NCBI GenBank assembly: GCA_021205635.1
Contig: JAJPXC010000070.1
Span: 1 to 35,346, forward strand
DNA: 35,346 nucleotides
DNA from: Bacteroidales bacterium
GTDB lineage: Bacteria > Bacteroidota > Bacteroidia > Bacteroidales > Muribaculaceae
Reading direction: 5' to 3'
Under the pieces are notes generated by a model. The model saw only the letters and a program-made list of their open reading frames with translations. It was not told the origin of the DNA and searched no databases. Positions 17,262 to 25,555 of this stretch are shown piece after piece. Within the stretch, counting starts at the first letter, position 1. Every line of letters starts with the position of its first letter. Both the position numbers and the translations under genes were made by a program.

Positions 17262-18004
17262 TTTTTCTCAGGCTCCTGAAGCAGCTTGGGGAGGATATCG
17301 GCCAGGGCCTGCATCGAGGGTAGTACCAAGTGGGCACCGGCGTCGGCGAGGGTCTCGGGGGGAATCGGACCGGTTGTGAGGGCCACGGTGAAAGCTCCTG
17401 AACGGACGCCGCTTTCCACGCCTAGGGGCGCGTTCTCAATCACGATCGATTCCCAAGGCTGGGTGCCGGCTAGTTCCATCGCTCGCAAGTATGGCTCGGG
17501 ATGGGGTTTTCCGTGGGTGACGTTGCGCGAGGTGATGCGGTCGTCGACGGCGAAAGCTCCGGGATAGTCGGTTGACAGTCGGCCGATCAGCGAGGATTGC
17601 CCCGAGCCTGTCACCAAAATTCTGCGTATACCGTTATCTTCCAATTCGCTGAGCATCTGCGCGGCCCCGGGCATCGGGTTGACAGGCGGTTGCTCCTGGA
17701 AATAGACGGTCTTCAGGTTGTAGAGGTCGCGTTTCTCGTCGTCGGTGGCCGCCCGGCCAAGCTCCCGACGGAAAAGACTGTCGATGGTGTCGGCGCCGGT
17801 GCGCCCTTCGTGGAGGAAAAATTCCTCGTAGGACAATTCGATACCCTGCTCGTGCATCAGGCGCTTCCAGGCGCGGGCATGGTTGGGCATCGAGTCGTAT
17901 AGAGTGCCGTCCATGTCGATAAGAGCGGCACGGGGGTGCCACTCATGGCCCGTGGCCTCGGTGTAGGCACGGACAGCGGTCTTATAATCGGTGCAAGGCG
18001 TCAT
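17231..18004 (-). CDS. HAD-superfamily phosphatase/phosphomutase-like protein
   Basis: This HAD subfamily I hydrolase of the beta-phosphoglucomutase/sugar-phosphatase type has 257 residues. Motif I DMDGT gives nucleophile Asp30 and acid/base Asp32. The helical cap is inserted after it (about 36-105). Motif II is VTGSG (131-135), motif III Lys166 is in HGKPHPEP, and motif IV is IENAPLGVESG (189-199). The substrate cannot be deduced. The gene starts 23 bp inside the 3' end of the upstream AsmA gene, implying one transcript. The C-terminal residues about 251-257 are encoded by a TTTAATGA-type repeat array that includes the stop codon, suggesting the original C-terminus was changed by repeat growth. 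Family is sure; specific role unknown. Confidence 0.88.
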   Translation of the reverse strand: MTPCTDYKTAVRAYTEATGHEWHPRAALIDMDGTLYDSMPNHARAWKRLMHEQGIELSYEEFFLHEGRTGADTIDSLFRRELGRAATDDEKRDLYNLKTVYFQEQPPVNPMPGAAQMLSELEDNGIRRILVTGSGQSSLIGRLSTDYPGAFAVDDRITSRNVTHGKPHPEPYLRAMELAGTQPWESIVIENAPLGVESGVRSGAFTVALTTGPIPPETLADAGAHLVLPSMQALADILPKLLQEPEKNDQIIKSLNH

Positions 18005-20555
18005 TCAGTTGGTCTATCAAGTTGAAACGATGCTTGTATTCTAAACACTTGGGAGGGCGATAGCGTTCACCGGCCAGGTGAAAGCGAGGCCGCTCGCCCA
18101 ATTCCCCTGCAATATTTATGCCAAACTTCACGGGAAGCCACCAATGCTCCACCCCGATGTGGAAAAAGTAGTTGCCTTGGAAGGTGCCATATCCTTGAAG
18201 ATCAAGATGATAGTCGGCGAATGCGAGTTGCGTGGGGTGGAGTGTAAATCTTTCGTCGGCGAGTGTCAGATGCGCCGTTACCGAGTCGAGATGGTCGAAG
18301 TGTCGGTCGTGATACAGAAGCCAACGCTTGACGCGGCTCAGGGTAGGGGAGGGGGAGAATGAAATATAGGGCGACTCGATGAGGATATCGCCGCTGAGCG
18401 ACTCGGGGCGCAACGCCATGTCGGGTGTCAACTCGCCTTGGAACTGGAGCGATGCGTCAACCACGCCGTTCAAATCGGTCATATACGGCGTAAGGTGCTC
18501 GCTCAGAGGGATCAACGACTTGATTTTGTCCAAAGGGATAGAGTGAACTTGCGTGGCTAAGGCGAAAGCCAGCGAATCGGCCTGCGGGGCCTGATAGCTG
18601 CCATGGATAGCGATGTCGCCCATGGGGGTGAGGGCGTGCAACCCGTTGAGTGTCAAGGTGCCTTGGCTCAATGATGCCCGACCGTTAACGTCAGTCATGT
18701 CGATGTCGCCGCAACGGGCCGAATCGAAGTCGAATTTCACCGTTGCCGAGACGTTGGACGGAATCAGTTCCGATGGCGTCTTGGGCGCGTAGATCGAGAA
18801 TTTGATGGAGTGGAGGGCCGGGGGCTTTATGGGGCTAATAGGGCTAATACGACTTATGGAGCTTATAGGCCTTATGGAATCTTTCCTGTGGCGCACGGGG
18901 CTTAGCTCGTCGATATTCAGCATCTTGCCCGAAAGGGCGAGGTTGGCCAACACTTGCCCCGAATCGGCCGAGAACACTCCCGACAGGCGGATGTCGCTCC
19001 CCCCGGGCGTCAACAGGTTGAGGTAAGGGATGGTAACATCACGCGGGGTAAACGTCAGCGCTACTGGGCCTACCTTGTCGAGTTGGGGCATCGCGGGGAC
19101 GATCAGTTGGCCCGACTTGGCCTCGATCTGGCCGTTCCATCGCCAATCATGCACGAGGTCGTACATCGACTTGTCCAAGTGGATCTGCAATGCCGACTGG
19201 GACGAGTCGATTGGGGCGATTACCTTGGCGCCGGCCAGCAGTTTGGGGTCGTGCACTGTGGTGAGATGCACGGTGCCGCTGTCAAGCAGGATGACGTTGC
19301 CCTTGACCACGAAAGCAAAGTGCTGGGTGGTTAAATCGGCCTTTACACGGATGGAATCGGGTCGCACGGTGCCGTTCAACTTGGTGTTGCCCCACAGCAA
19401 GTGGGCGCCGTTGGTCAATTGGATGTCGAGGAATCGGGCAGCGATGGCCACCGGGATAGAGGGCCTATAGGCCATATGGGCCTTATAAGGCTCATTTACA
19501 GCCACCTTGGTGTGGCCAAGGGTAAGGCCGAATTTCCCGAGGGTGAGCGACGTGGAATCGGTCCAGAAGCTCACGCCACGGTCGCCTACCTTGCGCACTG
19601 CTATATGCTCCCCGTTGAGGTACAGCGCCTTAGCGGGAATAATCAGGAACGGACGGTCGATATCCAAGCGACCCGAGGTGATCCTTACCGACTCGCTTAT
19701 GGGATGGTTGCGCAGGTGGTGCATATCTACCCAACCGCGGCTTCGGGTGTCCAATTTGACGGTGCCCGCGGCGTTACCCGGGATATATGCCGCTGCCCAT
19801 TGGGGCAATTCCTCGGCCACCAGGGTGGCTTTCAACCGTGAGTTGACCAGCGTGTGGCCCAGCATGGGGTGGATGGCGCCGCTGATGTTAACATCGATCC
19901 CCTCGGTGCCAAGATCGAGCGAACGGATGTAGATTTGTGGCAATTTGTGGAAGGTGATTTCGGCCGAGAGCGTGCCGGTGATGGGATGCGAACCGAAACG
20001 TGGGTTGCGGTAGGTGATTTCGGCGCCGTTGATCGACAGATGGTCGAGTGTCAGTTCGAGCTCGGCGCCCGAAGCGCCCCGCGTGGGTGGCAGGATGTCG
20101 TAGTTGGCAAATTGTTCCCCGTTGACGATCAAGTCGAGCTTGGGATGCTCGATGTCCACCCTCGTGATATGCACGTGCCCGCGAAGGAGTGCCTTCAGGT
20201 CGACAAACGCGCTGATCGCATCGGCTTTAAGCATCGGTCGCTTGGGGAATCGCACGTCGCGGGTTGTCACCGACACGGTGTCGACGCCCACCAAGGCGCG
20301 CGGGAATTGCGACAACAAGTCCAATCGAGCTTGCCCCAGAGCGATATCTGCCTGTAGCAACTCGTTGGCGGCGTTCTGCACCACCGGTGTCAACACTCCC
20401 GGAGAGGCCAGCCAAACGCCCACGCGCCACATGCCGACACCCAATAGGAACAGGGCCACGAAGGTCCACCCGATGGCCTTCAGCAGCACTATCAAAATGC
20501 CCCCTGCCAGCCTTAAGGGTCGGTGTTTTCGAGTTGATTGGCTGGTAGGTTGCAT
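17982..20555 (-). CDS. AsmA-like envelope protein (first of pair, 857 residues)
   Basis: AsmA-family proteins are anchored by one N-terminal TM helix and have a long periplasmic beta-rich groove; relatives (TamB, YhdP) move phospholipid between membranes. Here residues about 17-48 form the TM segment, followed by a typical AsmA opening (GVLTPVVQNAANELL, 53-67) and repeated beta domains, with an AsmA C-terminal-like end (about 650-830). Two stretches are encoded by CTTATAGG-type DNA repeats: residues about 355-365 (EPYKAHMAYRP) and about 560-579 (isoleucine/serine/proline-rich). Both keep the frame. It follows the larger AsmA gene by 21 bp and overlaps the HAD gene by 23 bp. A lipid-transport role is inference from family. 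Confidence 0.85.
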   Translation of the reverse strand: MQPTSQSTRKHRPLRLAGGILIVLLKAIGWTFVALFLLGVGMWRVGVWLASPGVLTPVVQNAANELLQADIALGQARLDLLSQFPRALVGVDTVSVTTRDVRFPKRPMLKADAISAFVDLKALLRGHVHITRVDIEHPKLDLIVNGEQFANYDILPPTRGASGAELELTLDHLSINGAEITYRNPRFGSHPITGTLSAEITFHKLPQIYIRSLDLGTEGIDVNISGAIHPMLGHTLVNSRLKATLVAEELPQWAAAYIPGNAAGTVKLDTRSRGWVDMHHLRNHPISESVRITSGRLDIDRPFLIIPAKALYLNGEHIAVRKVGDRGVSFWTDSTSLTLGKFGLTLGHTKVAVNEPYKAHMAYRPSIPVAIAARFLDIQLTNGAHLLWGNTKLNGTVRPDSIRVKADLTTQHFAFVVKGNVILLDSGTVHLTTVHDPKLLAGAKVIAPIDSSQSALQIHLDKSMYDLVHDWRWNGQIEAKSGQLIVPAMPQLDKVGPVALTFTPRDVTIPYLNLLTPGGSDIRLSGVFSADSGQVLANLALSGKMLNIDELSPVRHRKDSIRPISSISRISPISPIKPPALHSIKFSIYAPKTPSELIPSNVSATVKFDFDSARCGDIDMTDVNGRASLSQGTLTLNGLHALTPMGDIAIHGSYQAPQADSLAFALATQVHSIPLDKIKSLIPLSEHLTPYMTDLNGVVDASLQFQGELTPDMALRPESLSGDILIESPYISFSPSPTLSRVKRWLLYHDRHFDHLDSVTAHLTLADERFTLHPTQLAFADYHLDLQGYGTFQGNYFFHIGVEHWWLPVKFGINIAGELGERPRFHLAGERYRPPKCLEYKHRFNLIDQLNDALHRL
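18821..18877. repeat. In-frame CTTATAGG-type repeat inside AsmA gene (copy A)
   Basis: About six units of 9-10 bp (GGGGCTTTAT, GGGGCTAATA, GGGCTAATAC and so on) lie here. They belong to the same family as 11052-11114 and encode a low-complexity Ile/Ser/Pro stretch of the AsmA protein. Confidence 0.8.
19461..19494. repeat. In-frame CTTATAGG-type repeat inside AsmA gene (copy B)
   Basis: GGGCCTATAG, GCCATATGG and GCCTTATAAG follow each other at 9-10 bp period. They match the words of 11052-11114 and stay in frame (residues about 355-365). Confidence 0.75.
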
Positions 20556-20576
20556 GGTTGAAACGTTTTTAAGTCG

Positions 20577-23500
20577 TTATGGTGTTGGCACAGTGATCAA
20601 CCCCTCTTTTATCATCAGCAGGGAGTCCTGCGCCGATATCGTGTCGGGCTGGAGGTAGGTGTCGTTTGAGGGAGAATCCACGATGTTGAGGCTACCCAAT
20701 TTGGCCGCGGTGACGCCTCGACGGAACACGTTGTTCATCTGCGTTATGAGGTTGACGCGCGTGGTGTCGACGATTTCGCGACGCTGGGCCACCATGTTCT
20801 CCTTGAACTTGGCTCCTCCGAGCCGGATCTTCATGTTGTCGGCATCGCCCTTGATGTTGATGCCAAACTTGAACGGCAGCGGTGATTTCAGCACCGAGAT
20901 GTGGTAATCGAGATTGAGAGCCAGGTCGTTGGAGCCCATCACGCCCAGACGGTAGCGGTCGATGTCGAACATGAACGGGAACAACTGCATCACTGAGTTC
21001 TCGATAACCATCTCCACACTCATGTGGTCGATCATGTTGCGGTTCTTGTTTTTAAACAACAACCACTTCGAAAGGGTTCGGAAAGTTTCGGCGTCAAGCA
21101 GCACCAACGAGTCGCCGTCGATCTTCACCGCGGCGCGCAACGTGGGCATAATCAGGTTCATCATCGTGTCGACGTTAGTGGTGGCGGCAACATCGGCGTT
21201 GATCACACCCGAGATGTCGTTGAGCAGCGGCATGATGGTGTCGAGCGATGGGAACAGCTTGAGGAAACGCTCGATGTGGAAGTCGTTGACCACCATGCCG
21301 AAACCGAATTCCATGTTCTCCTTGTCGGGAGCCGAGTAGAGCGCCGATAGGTCGATTGAGCCGATATCGGTGCGGGCTGTCAAGTCGTTGAGGGAGATAG
21401 CGCCGTCGTATATCTCGATGTCGCCACCGAAGTCGTGCAGCAGCAAGTCGGCGTAAATTACGTTGGCGGCCGAGGCGCGGAAGTGGCCGGTGATATTATG
21501 GGGAATCAACAACGGACCCATAATGGTGTCGCTCATGGCGGTTTCGGCGTCGAGTGCCGTATCGTCGTCGCTGTCGCCAAGGTGTTGCACGGCATTCGGG
21601 TTGTCGCTCACAGCGCCGGCGGTGAACAACGCCTGAACCAATTCGTTGACGTTGATCGTGTCGCTCTCGAGGGCGAAGTCGAGCTCAATCGGGCGCTTGC
21701 GCTTTGAGGTAAGTGCACGCGAGATGTTGCGGATGCCTCCCTCTAAAGAGAAGTCGCTCTGTCCCACCTTCGCCTTGGCCGAGTTGACGATCACCGAGTC
21801 CATTGAGAATTCCAGGTCGATGTCGGTCAAGCGGGTGCGCAACGGCAGGTAGGGAGTGTGGATACGGCCACGCTTGGCGGTGAGTGTGCCGTGGATGTTC
21901 CAGCGGCGTATGAGGTCCTTGATGGAGTTGTCGAGGCCGAAGTCGATGTTTTCCTCCTCCGATTCAGTGAGTTCGGCTCTCTTCTTGCCCGAAGCCGCGC
22001 GTTGCTCGGCACGGATTGCGCGGGCCATTCGGTATACCGAATCGGGTTTCAACTCGGGATGAGCCACGCGCAGGGAGTCGAACACTGCTTGCGTCTTTTT
22101 GCCCATGCGCACCGGCGGATTCAAGTGGGCCGTAAGGTTGAAATCGCCTTCGCGGATAGTGTAGCGTTGTGTGGGATCGCCCATGGAGATGCGTTTGGCC
22201 GAAAGGTTGAGGTCGAGCTGAGGGTTGCGCCCGTGGTTGCCGAAACGTTTGAGGGTGCCCTTGGCGTTGACCTCGCGTAGGCGGATGCGGGTGGAGTCGA
22301 TTTGCGATAGCATGTTCAGGCGACCGATCGAGAAAGTGCCTCCGATGGGGTTGATCTGCGTGGTGTCGACCGATGCGGCCTTGTTCACTGAGCCAACGCC
22401 CATTGCCAAGCGTGCCAATTGCATGTCGATGCCGTCGTAGAACACCGTGGCTGTGTCAACCTTGATCGAGGCAGTCAACAGGGAGTCGACCTTTACGTCT
22501 TGCCCCGATTCGGTGGTGCGGGAGAAAGAGTCGGAGGTGCCGAAATGGATCGCCAACTCATTGATCCACGCCGTGGTGTTGTTGTCGGGCATATCCACGT
22601 CGAGATCGGTGGCTGTGAGCGTACCGTTGACGTAAAGATTGTGGAAGTTGTTGCGAGTCAAGTAGCTTTGACGTCCTTTGAGTTTGCAGTCGGCCACGAT
22701 ATGGCCATTGACCGTGCCCGGAATCAGCGCTTTAAGTTCGGCCGGCAGGCGTTCGAGCTTGCAGTCGGCCTTGAGAGTGGCGTCGATCAATGGGTCGTTC
22801 ATCAGCGACGACACCTTGGCAGTCAGGTCGATAGCCGTGGCGGGGCCTTCCACGACGAATTTTTTGATGTCGATCTTGGATGCGTTGAGATTGTCGCCGT
22901 TGATATCGGCGTCAACCTTCAGCCCGAATCGGCGAATATCGGCTTTATTGTATTGGATATAGCAATAAGGTATCTCCAATTGCGCTGTGAGCGAGGGGAT
23001 TGCGGTGGAATCGCTGAGGTTGTATGGCGCGGTGAGCGAGCCTTGGATGTTGACTCGCATGTCGGTCTTCAGCGGCTTTAGAGCCTTGGCATATTCAGCC
23101 GGGGCGTGGGTCAAGAGCGACTGCACGTTTAGGGGATCAAGCTTGATGTCAAATTTTTCCACCATCATCGAATCGGTGAAGTTGACCGTCGTGCCCACGG
23201 TTGCCTTTATTTCGTCGGCCGCGAGGGTAAATCCTTCGGCCTCAATGCGATATGGAGTGTCCTTTCGCCAGGTGAGCTTGCCGTCAAGCCCGAGGGCGAG
23301 TTTCTCAAAGTTGTAGTCGTCGAGTAGGGGAGTGTTGACATCTCCAGCCATTACCAACTCGTATACAGGCGCTTCCGATCCTTCAAGATAGGCTTCCCGC
23401 AGAGTGATGGATGCTTGCAGAGAATCGGCTATAGACGTATAGCTGAACGGCTTGGCGCGGGTGATAGCGATGCGCTTGAGGGTGAAATCGGGGATGACCA

Positions 23501-23996
23501 GTGCAGTGGTGTCCTCCTCGAGTGTGATGATGTTGAAATTGGCCACTGAGTCGTTGACAGCCACGAGGTTAACCATCGGCTCGTCGATGTTGATGTCGTA
23601 GAGGGCGATACGGCCCAATGGGAGTTGAGCCACGTTGATAGCGCCCGAGAAATAGGTGAGCGACGCCAGGGAGTCGGCATTCAACGGCAATTTAGCTCTC
23701 TCGCTGTCGCTCAGCGGCTTAAGCGAGCGGCTGACGACCGTCAACGAGTCAACCTCGACCATGAATTTAGGGAACGTGCTCCAGAACGTCAGCTCCACAC
23801 GGGAGGTGCGCACGTCGGCGTCCAAGTAGCTTGAAGCCACCTTGTTGACAAGCGGAGTGAGCCGGTCGGGGGTCAACAGTTTGACAGCGGTGGTGATGCT
23901 ACCCACAGTTATCAACAGCAAGGCCACGGCGACCCAAAACAGAGTCAAACCCGTGTATTTCAGCGTCTTGAGGGTGTACTTGGTTGGCTTATTCAT
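20577..23996 (-). CDS. AsmA-like envelope protein (second of pair, 1139 residues)
   Basis: The architecture is similar to the smaller AsmA-like neighbour: a cytoplasmic start, one TM helix (about 13-36), the family opening LTPLVNKVASSYLDADVRTSRVEL (about 42-65 in all), then a long periplasmic beta-rich region with a charged Lys/Glu/Arg-rich linker (about 630-680) and a C-terminal AsmA-like domain ending near residue 1105. No enzyme motifs are present. It follows the DUF5715 gene by 24 bp. The pair resembles the two-AsmA arrangement often seen in Bacteroidales, where a role in inter-membrane lipid movement or outer-membrane upkeep is assumed but, as far as I know, not shown. Confidence 0.87.
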   Translation of the reverse strand: MNKPTKYTLKTLKYTGLTLFWVAVALLLITVGSITTAVKLLTPDRLTPLVNKVASSYLDADVRTSRVELTFWSTFPKFMVEVDSLTVVSRSLKPLSDSERAKLPLNADSLASLTYFSGAINVAQLPLGRIALYDINIDEPMVNLVAVNDSVANFNIITLEEDTTALVIPDFTLKRIAITRAKPFSYTSIADSLQASITLREAYLEGSEAPVYELVMAGDVNTPLLDDYNFEKLALGLDGKLTWRKDTPYRIEAEGFTLAADEIKATVGTTVNFTDSMMVEKFDIKLDPLNVQSLLTHAPAEYAKALKPLKTDMRVNIQGSLTAPYNLSDSTAIPSLTAQLEIPYCYIQYNKADIRRFGLKVDADINGDNLNASKIDIKKFVVEGPATAIDLTAKVSSLMNDPLIDATLKADCKLERLPAELKALIPGTVNGHIVADCKLKGRQSYLTRNNFHNLYVNGTLTATDLDVDMPDNNTTAWINELAIHFGTSDSFSRTTESGQDVKVDSLLTASIKVDTATVFYDGIDMQLARLAMGVGSVNKAASVDTTQINPIGGTFSIGRLNMLSQIDSTRIRLREVNAKGTLKRFGNHGRNPQLDLNLSAKRISMGDPTQRYTIREGDFNLTAHLNPPVRMGKKTQAVFDSLRVAHPELKPDSVYRMARAIRAEQRAASGKKRAELTESEEENIDFGLDNSIKDLIRRWNIHGTLTAKRGRIHTPYLPLRTRLTDIDLEFSMDSVIVNSAKAKVGQSDFSLEGGIRNISRALTSKRKRPIELDFALESDTINVNELVQALFTAGAVSDNPNAVQHLGDSDDDTALDAETAMSDTIMGPLLIPHNITGHFRASAANVIYADLLLHDFGGDIEIYDGAISLNDLTARTDIGSIDLSALYSAPDKENMEFGFGMVVNDFHIERFLKLFPSLDTIMPLLNDISGVINADVAATTNVDTMMNLIMPTLRAAVKIDGDSLVLLDAETFRTLSKWLLFKNKNRNMIDHMSVEMVIENSVMQLFPFMFDIDRYRLGVMGSNDLALNLDYHISVLKSPLPFKFGINIKGDADNMKIRLGGAKFKENMVAQRREIVDTTRVNLITQMNNVFRRGVTAAKLGSLNIVDSPSNDTYLQPDTISAQDSLLMIKEGLITVPTP

Positions 23997-24020
23997 TGGC
24001 GTGGCTGATTGGTCAATTGG

Positions 24021-24839
24021 TTACTCTTTGCGGCCGCGAACGGTGATGTGGAAGCAAGCTTGCTTGCGCTCAAATTTCACATAGCAACGGCCCTGGGCGT
24101 GCAAGTCGGCGAGAATTTCGGTCAAGAGTCCGCGCAGGTCGCTGTCGGTACGGGGCACGCTCCGCGAGTCTTCGATAAATTTCAGGTAAGAGATGTCGAA
24201 AGTGGTGCCGAATTGGTGGGCCGAGGTGTCGACGGCGTTGCGGTTGCGGCGGCGCAGTTTCTTGATGGTGTCGGGAGTGCGGAGCACCGAGGTGACCTTG
24301 ATACGGTAGTCACCCCCGCCGCGGACCTTTAGCGAGTCGTTGAATGCGCGGCCTATGTCGTGGAGCAATTGGTCGGCCTCGGGCACGAGGAATGGTACCG
24401 AGTGGGTCAACGTGTCCACCACATAGTCGGCGTTAGAGGCTATTTTCACGATGGGACGGCGCAGGCGCCACGCGTCGCGCAGCGATTCGATGGGCTTGAT
24501 TCCCACGCGCTCGGCCTCGGCCAGATGCACGTAATTGGAGTCGTTGAACAGGCGCCCCACGTTGGGAATGGGCTTGTAGTAAAGCCGCTGGCGCACAACG
24601 GGCGCGCTGTCGTTCGCCTCCACCACCGGCGGGGTTGTCTCGGCCAATTCCACATTCTTCTGCGTGTCATCCAACGGCGTGATACTCTGCGACTTGGCTG
24701 GTGTCGTGGATGGTAGGGCTTTCTCCTCCTCGCTGCGGTCCATGATGCTGAAGGCCATAATGCATAGCAGGCACATGACCGCAATGGCCACGCCCGCCCA
24801 GCCGACAATCTTGGCTTGTCGATATCCTAAGCCTTTCAT
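24021..24839 (-). CDS. DUF5715 family, membrane-anchored M15-peptidase-like protein
   Basis: From the ATG at 24839 the protein has 272 residues. A TM anchor (about 11-32) is followed by a charged, Thr/Pro-rich linker and a globular domain. SAHQFGTTFDIS (about 203-214) matches the S-x-H-x-x-G-x-x-x-D zinc-site pattern of M15/VanY D-Ala-D-Ala carboxypeptidases, and a later Glu/His-containing end (CFHITVRG) could supply the third ligand. I assign DUF5715 from the overall pattern. Trimming of peptidoglycan peptides in the periplasm is the likely but unproven role. A longer frame opens at 24935 but would contain the promoter. It is the first gene of the run leading into the AsmA pair, HAD and aroB. 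Confidence 0.78.
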   Translation of the reverse strand: MKGLGYRQAKIVGWAGVAIAVMCLLCIMAFSIMDRSEEEKALPSTTPAKSQSITPLDDTQKNVELAETTPPVVEANDSAPVVRQRLYYKPIPNVGRLFNDSNYVHLAEAERVGIKPIESLRDAWRLRRPIVKIASNADYVVDTLTHSVPFLVPEADQLLHDIGRAFNDSLKVRGGGDYRIKVTSVLRTPDTIKKLRRRNRNAVDTSAHQFGTTFDISYLKFIEDSRSVPRTDSDLRGLLTEILADLHAQGRCYVKFERKQACFHITVRGRKE

Positions 24840-24889
24840 CTTTTTATGATTTGATATGTGTAAGGCACAAGCATTCGGGGTAAAATATT

Positions 24890-24908
24890 GGCGTAAAGTT
24901 ACACAAAA
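24890..24908 (-). promoter_or_regulatory. Promoter region of DUF5715-AsmA operon (19-nt shared motif)
   Basis: On the minus strand this reads TTTTGTGTAACTTTACGCC, identical over 19 nt to 26745-26763 before the ECF sigma gene. TAACTTTA (24901-24894) is one base off TAnnTTTG. An alternative pair is TTTG (24936-24933)-N21-GATTTTTG (24911-24904). Either places the start of transcription before the ATG at 24839. Confidence 0.5.
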
Positions 24909-24941
24909 ATCTTTAACATTGTTGCTGTTGAGCAAAATTTA

Positions 24942-24975
24942 AGGGAAAATCGCCATATTGGCGGCGATTTTCCCT
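24942..24975 (-). terminator. Terminator hairpin after LEA-like gene
   Basis: Perfect 13-bp arms 24942-24954 and 24963-24975 (AGGGAAAATCGCC) flank an 8-nt loop. On the minus strand TTAAATTTT follows. It lies 57 bp past the stop of the 25032 gene. Confidence 0.7.
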
Positions 24976-24993
24976 CATAATTAATATTGTTTT

Positions 24994-25021
24994 AAAGGGG
25001 TAAAGGAGGAAAGGATTAAAG
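24994..25021. repeat. AAAGGNNT 8-bp repeats after LEA-like gene
   Basis: Units AAAGGGGT, AAAGGAGG, AAAGGATT and AAAG begin 10 bp past the stop codon. They share the unit type of the 8603-8658 array. Confidence 0.75.
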
Positions 25022-25031
25022 ACCTCAAGCT

Positions 25032-25439
25032 TTATTTTCCGAGATGCTCAGCGCCTTGGCGAGCCTTGTCGGCCAGGAAATCGGCGGCTTTGGCGGCGGC
25101 CGAGAGTCCTTCGGCCGAGTATTCCTTGGCCTTCTCCTTCAGCTCGTTGAACAGCGAGTGGCCTTTCTCCTTGGCCTGTGCATACTTCTCCTGAGCCTGC
25201 TCCTTGGCGTTGGTGTAAGCCTCCTTGGCCTGATCCTTGGCGTCAACCAGGGCGTTGGCAGCCTGGTCGGCAGCCTCGTTGTAGCCCTCCTTGAATTGGT
25301 TGATTTTCTCGGTGGCTTGTTCTTTCAGGTTCTTGCCTTCATCCTTGACTGCGGTCTCTGCTGCCTGAGCGGCGACCTCGGCGGCCGATTCCGACACTTG
25401 TGCGGCGTCCTTGGCCTGTATCTCTTCATTTGTTGCCAT
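25032..25439 (-). CDS. Small LEA-like protein with 11-residue repeats
   Basis: From the ATG at 25439 (MATNEE) the protein is 135 residues of Ala, Lys, Glu and Gln, with no Cys, Trp or Pro and no signal peptide or TM helix. From residue 67 to 132 it falls into six successive 11-residue blocks: AKDQAKEAYTN, AKEQAQEKYAQ, AKEKGHSLFNE, LKEKAKEYSAE, GLSAAAKAADF, LADKARQGAEH. The first four match the group 3 LEA pattern (A-K-E-K-A-x-E type), which in known members forms amphipathic helices on drying and shields proteins or membranes. YtxH/apolipoprotein-like helical proteins are an alternative reading. It is cytoplasmic by sequence. It is monocistronic, divergent from the SGNH gene, and closed by a terminator. 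The upstream -7 candidate TAATCTTG (25468-25461) is weak. Confidence 0.8.
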   Translation of the reverse strand: MATNEEIQAKDAAQVSESAAEVAAQAAETAVKDEGKNLKEQATEKINQFKEGYNEAADQAANALVDAKDQAKEAYTNAKEQAQEKYAQAKEKGHSLFNELKEKAKEYSAEGLSAAAKAADFLADKARQGAEHLGK

Positions 25440-25509
25440 AATCATCACATTTAATTGTTACAAGATTACAACAAATTGACAACTATTTTGGTTGGAGACT
25501 TTAAAAAAG

Positions 25510-25541
25510 TTTGCAAAACAATTGGATAGTGTTTACATTTG
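25510..25541 (+). promoter_or_regulatory. Promoter of SGNH-barrel operon
   Basis: TTTG (25510-25513), a 20-bp spacer and TACATTTG (25534-25541) match the consensus exactly. Transcription would start near 25548, leaving a leader of only about 8 nt before the ATG at 25556 and ruling out the upstream ATG at 25511. Confidence 0.75.
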
Positions 25542-25555
25542 CAAAAATTGGAGAA

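Noticed and set aside
25511..25555. Upstream extension of the SGNH hydrolase to 25511
   Set aside because: The -33 and -7 elements (25510-25541) overlap it; the lipoprotein signal begins at 25556.
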